Below are positions 1-5,458 of a DNA stretch of 6,286 nucleotides, one piece after another. The stretch comes from an uncultured Propionibacteriaceae bacterium (GTDB lineage Bacteria; Actinomycetota; Actinomycetes; Propionibacteriales; Propionibacteriaceae): positions 1-6,286 of the forward strand of contig CALMAD010000258.1 of the NCBI GenBank assembly GCA_937859105.1. Reading direction: 5' to 3'. The notes under the pieces were generated by a model. That model worked only from the letters and a program-made list of their open reading frames with translations. It was not told the DNA's origin and did not search any database. Position 1 is the stretch's first letter, and each line of letters opens with the position of its first letter. A program made the position numbers and the translations under genes.

Positions 1-1
1 C

Positions 2-820
2 CAGACGCCGGGCAAGGGCACCTTCGACGATTTCATCACGGCCGCCGGCGGCCGGGCGACCGCCGTCGTGGTCGGGGTCGGCACCACGGAGGCCGCCACC
101 GCCCTCATCGAGGGCGCCTTGGACGCCTTCGGCGGATTCGACATCCTGGTCACCAACGCCGGCGTCCTGCGCGACAAGTCGGTGCTCAAGATGACCGATG
201 ACGACTTCGACACCGTCATCCACGTTCACCTGCGCGGCACGTTCCTGTGCGTGCGCGAGGCCTACCGCTCTTTCAAGGAGCGCGGGGTCGCCGGACGCAT
301 CATCACCATCGGCTCCTCCACCGGCCAGTACGGCAACTTCGGCCAGACGAACTACGCGGCAGCCAAGGCCGGCATTGTCGGCATGGTGCGCACGTGGGCG
401 CTCGAGATGAAGAAGGCCGGCGTCACGGTGAACACCGTCGTCCCGGTGGCGGCGACCGCCATGACCGAGACGGTCCCCTACTTCTCGGCAGCGATCGAGG
501 CCGACAAGCGGGGTGAGCCCATGCCGGACTTCTTCCGCAAGACTCTCGGATTCGGCACGGCCGCCGACGTGGCCGGTCTCGTCGCCTTCCTCGCCTCGGA
601 CGCGGCGTCCGGCATCACCGGCCAGGTCGTGGGCGCCGGAGGCGACCGGCTGCAGCTGTTCAGCCATCCGCAGCCCATCGTCACCGAATACAGCGACGGC
701 GGCTGGACGTATGAGAAGCTCGCCGAGCAGTTCGACACCCCCGTCGAGGGTCACCTGCAGGCCTGCGGCGAGAAGATGCCGCCGCTGCCCGACGACCTCG
801 CTCCGGCCCAGGCGAAGTGA
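2..820 (+). CDS. MFE-2-type short-chain dehydrogenase, probable (3R)-hydroxyacyl-CoA dehydrogenase (5' partial)
   Basis: The reading frame is open from the left edge, so the 272 visible residues lack the start and the N-terminal TGxxxGxG nucleotide-binding loop; the GTG at 68 is internal. Visible SDR landmarks, numbered from position 2, are the NAG motif at residues 52-54, a catalytic Ser at about 105 (in IGSSTGQYGNFGQ), and Tyr118 and Lys122 in NYAAAK. His76 (VHLRG) stands where classical SDRs carry Asn. NAGVLRDKS, VHLRGTF and YGNFGQ are close to the dehydrogenase part of human peroxisomal multifunctional enzyme 2 (HSD17B4), as I remember it, which oxidises (3R)-hydroxyacyl-CoA to 3-ketoacyl-CoA. 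About 60 residues follow the last SDR strand (GQVVGAGGDRLQLFSHPQ), a tail I associate with actinobacterial members of this group. It is a cytosolic enzyme with no signal or membrane segment. The R-stereochemistry agrees with the MaoC hydratase three genes downstream. The family is secure; the R-hydroxyacyl-CoA substrate class is inferred, and a steroid or other acyl substrate remains possible. Confidence 0.9.
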   Translation, partial: QTPGKGTFDDFITAAGGRATAVVVGVGTTEAATALIEGALDAFGGFDILVTNAGVLRDKSVLKMTDDDFDTVIHVHLRGTFLCVREAYRSFKERGVAGRIITIGSSTGQYGNFGQTNYAAAKAGIVGMVRTWALEMKKAGVTVNTVVPVAATAMTETVPYFSAAIEADKRGEPMPDFFRKTLGFGTAADVAGLVAFLASDAASGITGQVVGAGGDRLQLFSHPQPIVTEYSDGGWTYEKLAEQFDTPVEGHLQACGEKMPPLPDDLAPAQAK

Positions 821-824
821 GGGG
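819..824 (+). promoter_or_regulatory. Ribosome binding site deciding the amidohydrolase start
   Basis: GAGGGG lies 10 bases before the ATG at 835 and overlaps the stop codon of the dehydrogenase (818-820). It favours ATG 835 over the in-frame GTG at 817, which overlaps the upstream stop as GTGA but has only a weak purine stretch in front of it. Confidence 0.55.
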
Positions 825-834
825 CTCCCCGACC

Positions 835-1719
835 ATGCGCTACGAGTACCATCCCGACCTCGCGGCCCGCACCGCGATCGATGTGCACGTGCACATCGAA
901 CAATCCGACGATGGCCACACGTCCCTGCCGACGGCGCTGACGGAGGCGTCCGCTGCCTACTTCAAGGCGGAGGACCGCTCCCCCACCCTCGACGTCATCG
1001 CCGAGAGGTACCGGGCCGAGAACATGGCCGCCGTGGTCTTCACCGTCGACGCCCGGACCGCGCTGAAGCACGAGCCCAACTCGATCGAGGAGATCGTCGC
1101 CGGGTGCGTCCGACACAACGACGTGCTGATCCCGTTCGGCTCCGTCGACCCCCACCAGGGGCCCGTCGCAGTGGACCGGGCGCGCCGCATGGTCGAGGAG
1201 TGGGGCGTCCGCGGGTTCAAGTTCCACCCGTCCCTGCAGGGCTTCGACCCCTCCGACGAGCGGTTCTATCCGCTGTACCAGGCAATCTCGGACCTCGGCG
1301 TCCCGGCGCTGTTCCACACGGGGCAGAACGGCATGGGGGCCGGGCTGCCCGGAGGCTACGGCATCAAGCTCGCCTACTCCAACCCCCTGCTGTTGGACGC
1401 CGTCGCCGCCGACTTCCCCGAGCTTCAGGTCGTCATGGCGCACCCGTCGGTGCCCTGGCAGGAGGAAGCCAACTCGATCGCCACCCACAAGTCGAACGAG
1501 TGGATCGACCTGTCGGGCTGGTCGCCGAAGTACTTCCCCGAGTCGCTGGTGAAGGCTGCCGGCCGGCACCTGCAAGACCGCGTCCTCTTCGGCACCGACT
1601 ACCCGCTGATCACCCCCGAGAAATGGCTGGGCGCGTTCGAGGCGCTGCCGATCCCGGACGGGGTACGGCCCAAGATCCTCAAGGACAACGCCATGCGCCT
1701 GCTGGGGCTGGGGGGTTGA
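835..1719 (+). CDS. Amidohydrolase family protein (ACMSD/COG2159 type), possible beta-ketoacyl-CoA hydrolase
   Basis: This 294-residue protein is a metal-dependent TIM-barrel hydrolase of the amidohydrolase-2 family (PF04909 type). The first strand carries the metal motif D16-x-H18-x-H20 (IDVHVH). Further landmarks are GFKFHPSLQGF with His131, LFHTG with His161, VVMAHPS with His203, and LFGTDYP with Asp255, the usual catalytic or metal-binding aspartate. Length and motif order are normal for the family, whose members decarboxylate or hydrolyse small (often aromatic) acids; some cleave C-C bonds. It starts 14 bases after the dehydrogenase and ends 1 base before the acyl-CoA dehydrogenase, so it belongs to the same transcription unit. 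In Rhodococcus hydroxycinnamate catabolism an amidohydrolase (CouO) next to an SDR (CouN) cleaves the beta-ketoacyl-CoA. By analogy this enzyme could replace a thiolase. That role is inference; a decarboxylase or lactonase is the main alternative. GTG 817 would add six residues. Confidence 0.9.
   Translation: MRYEYHPDLAARTAIDVHVHIEQSDDGHTSLPTALTEASAAYFKAEDRSPTLDVIAERYRAENMAAVVFTVDARTALKHEPNSIEEIVAGCVRHNDVLIPFGSVDPHQGPVAVDRARRMVEEWGVRGFKFHPSLQGFDPSDERFYPLYQAISDLGVPALFHTGQNGMGAGLPGGYGIKLAYSNPLLLDAVAADFPELQVVMAHPSVPWQEEANSIATHKSNEWIDLSGWSPKYFPESLVKAAGRHLQDRVLFGTDYPLITPEKWLGAFEALPIPDGVRPKILKDNAMRLLGLGG
878..899 (+). repeat. Perfect 22-bp palindrome inside the amidohydrolase gene
   Basis: Bases 878 to 899 read the same on both strands, centred on CACGTG between 888 and 889. 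The sequence encodes residues 15-22, including the metal motif D-V-H-V-H-I, and the codons mirror each other (GAT/ATC, GTG/CAC). Codon choice at a conserved motif can explain much of the symmetry, so a regulatory role is only possible. The next bases outward (A877 and A900) break the symmetry. Confidence 0.6.
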
Positions 1720-1720
1720 G

Positions 1721-2902
1721 ATGGCCGCCGACCTGTACGCAGCGTGCGACCCCTACGGCGTCTCGGACGCCCTGACCGAGGCCGAGCTCGCGCCCTTGCG
1801 GCGACTGCGGAACGTGCTCGACGCCGAGGTGAAGCCCCTGCTCGCGGAGTACTGGGAGGCCGGCGAGTTCCCCTACCACATCGTGCCGCACCTGGTCGGG
1901 CTCGACCTCATGGCGCCCGCCGAGTTGACGGCCGACGGCGCTCAGCCGCGATCGCTGTACCACGGCTTCCGCATCTTCGAGTTGGCCCGCACGGACGCCT
2001 CCGTCGTGACGTTCTACACCGCCCAGGCCGGGCTGTTCCGGACGGCCTGCCGCCTCGGAGGGAGGCCGGAGCAGTTCACGGAGTGGGACCCGAAGATCCG
2101 CTCCTTCGAGATGACAGGCGTGTTCAGCCTCACCGAGCCCGATCACGGCTCCGACATCGCCGGCGGGCTCGCCACGGCCGCGCGACGCGAGGGCGACGAG
2201 TGGGTCATCGACGGCGCGAAGCGCTGGATCGGCGGCGCCTTCACCGCCGACTATCTGGCCGTGTTCGCCCGCGACGTCGCCGACGGCCAGGTCAAGGGAT
2301 TCCTCGTCGACCGGGAGGCGCCCGGCGTCCAGCTGACGAAGATCCGTGGCAAGACGGCGCTGAGGATGATGCAGAACGCCGACATCGAACTCACCGGCGT
2401 CCGGGTGCCCGAGGCGCAGCGGCTCGGCAACGTGAACTCGTTCAAAGATGTCGCGGCGATGCTGCGCGTCATGCGCTCCGACGTCTCGTGGATCGCCACC
2501 GGCCTGCAGGCCGGCGCCTACGAGGCAGCGCTCGGCTATGTCCGGCAGCGGCAGCAGTTCGGACGCCCCATCGGCCACTTCCAACTCGTGCAGGAGAAGC
2601 TGTCACGCATGCTCGGCAACGTGACGGGTTCGTTGGCGATGATCGCGGCGCTGGCGCAGAAGCAGGACGCCGGCGTCTACCGCGACGAGGATTCGGCCCT
2701 GGCCAAGATGTGGATTTGCCAGCGGATGCGCGAAACCGTCGCGTTGGCCCGCGAGGTCGCGGGCGGCAACGGCATCACGCTCGAGACCGACGTCGCGCGC
2801 TTCCACGCTGACGCCGAAGCCGTGTACTCCTACGAGGGCACCCACGAGATCAACGCGCTGGTCGTCGGCCGCAGCCTGACCGGCAAGAGCGCCTTCGCCT
2901 GA
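1721..2902 (+). CDS. Acyl-CoA dehydrogenase, glutaryl-CoA dehydrogenase clade without the carboxylate-binding Arg
   Basis: A complete 393-residue acyl-CoA dehydrogenase: FAD-dependent alpha,beta-desaturation of an acyl-CoA, with electrons passed to an electron-transfer flavoprotein. The N-terminal helical domain covers about residues 15-130. The FAD/substrate motif FSLTEPDHGSD lies at 135-145 and leads into the central beta domain. The C-terminal domain has RQRQQFG at 275-281, GGNGI at 348-352, and the base Glu372 in YEGTHEINAL. The ending, EGTHEINALVVGRSLTGKSAF, follows the glutaryl-CoA dehydrogenase pattern. In human GCDH, Arg94 of the segment ELERVDSGYRS binds the substrate's distal carboxylate; the matching segment here (ELARTDASVVT, residues 87-97) has Val96. 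A substrate without a terminal carboxylate, for instance an arylpropionyl- or branched acyl-CoA, is therefore more likely; that is inference. The start is one base after the preceding stop, with a G-rich Shine-Dalgarno run at 1710-1715 lying inside the amidohydrolase gene, which suggests coupled translation. Confidence 0.93.
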   Translation: MAADLYAACDPYGVSDALTEAELAPLRRLRNVLDAEVKPLLAEYWEAGEFPYHIVPHLVGLDLMAPAELTADGAQPRSLYHGFRIFELARTDASVVTFYTAQAGLFRTACRLGGRPEQFTEWDPKIRSFEMTGVFSLTEPDHGSDIAGGLATAARREGDEWVIDGAKRWIGGAFTADYLAVFARDVADGQVKGFLVDREAPGVQLTKIRGKTALRMMQNADIELTGVRVPEAQRLGNVNSFKDVAAMLRVMRSDVSWIATGLQAGAYEAALGYVRQRQQFGRPIGHFQLVQEKLSRMLGNVTGSLAMIAALAQKQDAGVYRDEDSALAKMWICQRMRETVALAREVAGGNGITLETDVARFHADAEAVYSYEGTHEINALVVGRSLTGKSAFA

Positions 2903-2929
2903 GGCGTCCACCCCCACCTACGAACGAAC

Positions 2930-2933
2930 GGAG
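2930..2933 (+). promoter_or_regulatory. Ribosome binding site of the MaoC hydratase gene
   Basis: GGAG sits 6 bases before the ATG at 2940, in the 37-base spacer after the acyl-CoA dehydrogenase (the longest gap in the plus-strand cluster). I see no convincing -10/-35 pair there, so the hydratase is probably transcribed from upstream. Confidence 0.6.
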
Positions 2934-2939
2934 AACCCC

Positions 2940-3401
2940 ATGACCACCCAGACCGTCGTCGATTTCGCCGATGTCGCGAGCGTCGTCGGAACGACCGTCG
3001 GGCCCTCGGAATGGATCGAGATCACCCAGGACCGCATCGACACCTTCGCCGACGCCACCGACGACCACCAGTGGATCCACGTGGACCCGGAGCGGGCCAA
3101 ACAGGGCCCGTTCGGCGCGCCCATCGCGCACGGGTTCCTGACGCTGTCGCTGCTCATCCCGATGTGGAGCGAGTTGTTCGACGTGTCGGGGGTGAAGACC
3201 AAGGTCAACTACGGCCTCGACAAGGTCCGCTTCACGAACCCGGTGAAGGTCGGCTCGCGGGTGCGCCTCGTCGTGACGATCAAGGAGGCCAGCGAGGTCA
3301 AGGGCAACGGCATCCACCTCGTCGCCGAGGGCACGATCGAGATCGAGGGCCAGGAGCGGCCCGCCGTCGTCGCGACGTTCCTGAACCGCTTCTACGCCTG
3401 A
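2940..3401 (+). CDS. MaoC/NodN-type R-specific enoyl-CoA hydratase (HtdZ/Rv0130-like)
   Basis: A 153-residue single hot-dog-fold hydratase. The hydratase motif is complete: Asp42 and His47 in ATDDHQWIHVDPERA have the D-x4-H spacing of the catalytic pair in Aeromonas PhaJ, followed by GPFGAPIAHGFLTLSLL (residues 56-72). NYGLDKVRFTNPVKVGSRVR (90-109) is shared, as far as I remember, with mycobacterial Rv0130 (HtdZ) and NodN-like proteins. Such enzymes act as homodimers in the cytosol and add water to trans-2-enoyl-CoA to give (3R)-hydroxyacyl-CoA, or run the reverse dehydration. Between the acyl-CoA dehydrogenase (which makes enoyl-CoA) and the MFE-2-like dehydrogenase (which takes R-hydroxyacyl-CoA) it supplies the missing step. 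It is the last gene of the operon and ends 7 bases from the oppositely oriented acuC stop. The fold and activity class are secure; the acyl substrate is not known. Confidence 0.93.
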   Translation: MTTQTVVDFADVASVVGTTVGPSEWIEITQDRIDTFADATDDHQWIHVDPERAKQGPFGAPIAHGFLTLSLLIPMWSELFDVSGVKTKVNYGLDKVRFTNPVKVGSRVRLVVTIKEASEVKGNGIHLVAEGTIEIEGQERPAVVATFLNRFYA

Positions 3402-3411
3402 CGACACGTCA
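3399..3411. repeat. Small inverted repeat joining the two convergent stop codons
   Basis: TGACG-ACA-CGTCA is a perfect 5-bp stem with a 3-base loop. The left arm begins with the hydratase stop codon and the right arm ends with the complement of the acuC stop codon. It has no T-run on either side and is short, so it is at most a weak bidirectional terminator; transcripts of the two blocks probably overlap. Confidence 0.35.
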
Positions 3412-4557
3412 CCAGGGCTCCAGGCCCCAGTGGCGAAACACCTTGCGGGACGTCGCGACCACCGGCGGGTCCGGCCAGTCGTGGAGCTCGGCCCCGGGCT
3501 CGTACCCGGCCAGGTCGGACGCCCGCCCGTCGCCGAGCGTCGCCGACCCGCGCCCGCCCAGCCAGCCGGGAGGCGTCCGGGTGGCCGGGTCAAGGTCGGC
3601 GTCGGCGACCGTCGCGACGAGGTGCGTCCAGGCGCGGGCGACGCTGTCGAGGTCGTAGCCCCCGCCGCCGAGGGCCACCCAGCGCCCGCCGGCAAACCGC
3701 TCGGCGAGGTCGCGTGCGTGCCGCCACGCCGCCGCGAGCCCGTCCATCGAGAGGGCCAGGTGCGTGAGGGTGTTGCGCCGGTGGGCGTCCGCGCCGTGCT
3801 GGGTGACCAGCACCTGCGGCCGAAACGCGGCCAGCAGCGGCGGCGCCACGAACGCGAGCGCCCGTAGCCAGGGCTCGTCGGCCGTTCCGGGCGGCAGCGC
3901 GACGTTGGCGGTGCGGCCCTGGGCGGCCGGCCCGCCGGTCTCGTGCGGAAACCCCGTGTGCGGAAACAGGTGCAACGGCGACTCATGCAGCGACAGCGTC
4001 AGCACGCGCGGCTCGTTCCAGAACACGCTTTGGACGCCGTCGCCGTGGTGGGCGTCCAGGTCGAGATAGGCGACGCGCTCGGCGCCGGCGTTCAGCAGCC
4101 AGCGGATGGCCACCGCCGCGTCGTTGAGCACGCAGAATCCGCTGGTGGCCGCAGGCTGGGCGTGGTGAAGGCCGCCGCTGACATTGAGCGCGCGGTGAGT
4201 CTGACCCGACCACACGAGACGGGCGGCCTCGACGCTCGCCCCGACCACCCCCGCTGCGACCCGGTCGAGGCCGGCCGTGACCGGGTTGTCGGCGTCGCCG
4301 AGGCCGTAGCGCGGTGCCGCGAGGCCGGACCGAATGGCGGCCAGGTAGTCGGGGGTGTGCACGAGCGTGAGCAGGTCATCGGCGGCGTCCGGCGGGTCGA
4401 CCACATCGAACGCGTCGAGCAGGCCCAGGTGACGGCTCAGGGCCAGCGCGGACGACACTCGCCCGGGGCCCATCGGGTGGCCCTCGCCGAAGCTGTAGTG
4501 CTCCAGACGCTCGGCGTGGACGAGGGCGGGGCGGATCGAAGGGTCCGCGTCGGGCAT
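3409..4557 (-). CDS. acuC: AcuC-type lysine deacetylase (histone deacetylase superfamily)
   Basis: A 382-residue zinc-dependent deacetylase. All arginase-fold landmarks are present: the His131-His132 dyad in SGGLHHAQPAATSGFCVLND, zinc ligands Asp168 and His170 in YLDLDAHHGDG and Asp257 in QHGADAH, and catalytic Tyr301 in GGGGYD. SLHESPLHLFPHTGFPHETG (189-208) is typical of AcuC. Length is normal for the family. In Bacillus, AcuC removes acetyl groups from acetyl-CoA synthetase and so reactivates it; here the substrate is unknown. The chosen ATG shares its A with the stop codon of the upstream Pat-like gene (TGATG), which argues for translational coupling. A GTG lies immediately before it at 4560. 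The frame stays open to 4815, but the extra 86 residues are arginine/proline-rich and correspond to the upstream gene read in a wrong frame. The upstream protein belongs to the family that acylates lysines, so the pair may write and erase the same mark. Confidence 0.93.
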   Translation of the reverse strand: MPDADPSIRPALVHAERLEHYSFGEGHPMGPGRVSSALALSRHLGLLDAFDVVDPPDAADDLLTLVHTPDYLAAIRSGLAAPRYGLGDADNPVTAGLDRVAAGVVGASVEAARLVWSGQTHRALNVSGGLHHAQPAATSGFCVLNDAAVAIRWLLNAGAERVAYLDLDAHHGDGVQSVFWNEPRVLTLSLHESPLHLFPHTGFPHETGGPAAQGRTANVALPPGTADEPWLRALAFVAPPLLAAFRPQVLVTQHGADAHRRNTLTHLALSMDGLAAAWRHARDLAERFAGGRWVALGGGGYDLDSVARAWTHLVATVADADLDPATRTPPGWLGGRGSATLGDGRASDLAGYEPGAELHDWPDPPVVATSRKVFRHWGLEPW

Positions 4558-4708
4558 CACGTCGCCCGCCGGGCCAAGGGGTCGCGCTGCCTCAGCGCCG
4601 GAGCCACGCGCAGGCGGGCACCCACGATCGTCGTGCCGTGGGGGCCGGCGAGGACGGGCGTGAAGTCGACCTCGGCCACCTCCGGCAGGTCCGCTTTGAG
4701 GGCGGACA

Positions 4709-4713
4709 GCCGA
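4709..4713 (-). other. Apparent -1 frameshift near the 3' end of the Pat-like gene
   Basis: Read on the minus strand, the codons GAC GTC CTC are followed by GG and then CTG TCC GCC CTC AAA. Two bases are left over, so one base is missing relative to the frame that continues as LSALKADLPEVAEVDFTPVL. One extra G in the GG pair at 4710-4711 would restore continuity. Unshifted, the frame runs into an arginine/serine-rich tail and stops at 4592. Confidence 0.75.
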
Positions 4714-5452
4714 GGACGTCCACGATCGTGAACCACTGGGCCGGCGGGCTTCCGCGGTAGCCCTCCAGCAGCGGCGCCGCACGGAGGGTGCCGAGCATCG
4801 AAAAGCCCTCGTCACGGTCGATGGGCGCCGCCCGCCACGCGACGTCCCCGAGAAGCTCCGCGGGCGGACCGGCCACGCCGACGCACACCATCGGGCCGAG
4901 AGCGCGGTCCTCGATGGCGCGGACGGTGAGCGGCATGCCGTCCTCGACGGTCCGCTGGACGACCGGGGCGATGTCGGCGGCGGAGTGGGCCCCCAGGGAC
5001 ACGGCGAGCCGGTCGAGGTGCGCCCAGGCGCGGGCTAGCTCGTCGGCGTCCCCGAGATGGCGGGACACATTCGGCATGTCGGGTCGCCCCCGTGCGGCCC
5101 GAACCGTGGCCTTGAGGACGACGTCCCAGCCGAGGCGCCCGGCGACGTCCGTGGCCTCGGCGAGCGAGGCGACCGGCAGGCTGGTCAGCAGGTGCAGTCC
5201 GTAGTCACCAAGGATCTCGAGTGTCTCGGCGTCCGTGGCCTCGCGGCCCGACGGGGCGTCGGCCAGCAGGGCGTCGACGACGCGGCGGGCGCGTCCTTCG
5301 GGGGTGGGGGCGGAGTCGTCGGCGGTAGCGGTGCGAGGCGTCGTGCGCCGGGCCTCGCCGTCGATGATGATCGCGAGGGCGCGGAGGGCGTCCGCGTCGG
5401 ACGAGAAGACGGGCAGGTGGCCGGGTCCGTCCGTGGGAGCCGTCGGCAAGGG

Positions 5453-5458
5453 CGCCGG
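5453..5458 (-). other. Apparent -1 frameshift between the ligase-like and ATP-grasp parts
   Basis: On the minus strand GTC GGC TTC AGC is followed by CG and then GCG CCC TTG CCG. Again one base is missing. An extra G at 5455-5456 would join TLVGVFVGFS to APLPTAPTDGPGHLPVFSSD, as expected in the family. Both frames are open around the site, so its exact place rests on where the protein stops looking like the family and may be off by a few codons. Confidence 0.7.

Noticed and set aside
817..834. GTG at 817 as the start of the amidohydrolase (GTGA overlap with the SDR stop)
   Set aside because: The overlap is attractive, but a better Shine-Dalgarno precedes ATG 835 and the six extra residues (ending in PT) add nothing family-like. 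It remains a possible alternative.
513..1775. Long plus-strand open frame of 420 codons overlapping the SDR and amidohydrolase
   Set aside because: Its translation is Arg/Pro/Ser-rich shadow sequence typical of a wrong frame in GC-rich DNA; the same DNA encodes conserved SDR and amidohydrolase motifs in the frames chosen.
1679..2584. Minus-strand open frame of 301 codons opposite the acyl-CoA dehydrogenase
   Set aside because: It mirrors the dehydrogenase codons, shows no domain motif, and lies against a complete conserved gene.
3415..3427. GGGC-TCCAG-GCCC hairpin as a terminator for the plus-strand operon
   Set aside because: Only four base pairs, no following T-run, and inside the acuC coding sequence, where such short GC pairings are common.
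4558..4815. N-terminal extension of the acuC frame by 86 residues to an ATG at 4815
   Set aside because: The extra sequence is rich in Arg, Pro and Ser, resembles no deacetylase N-terminus, and overlaps family-like C-terminal sequence of the Pat-like gene in other frames. ATG 4557 follows a TGATG overlap and starts the normal AcuC length.
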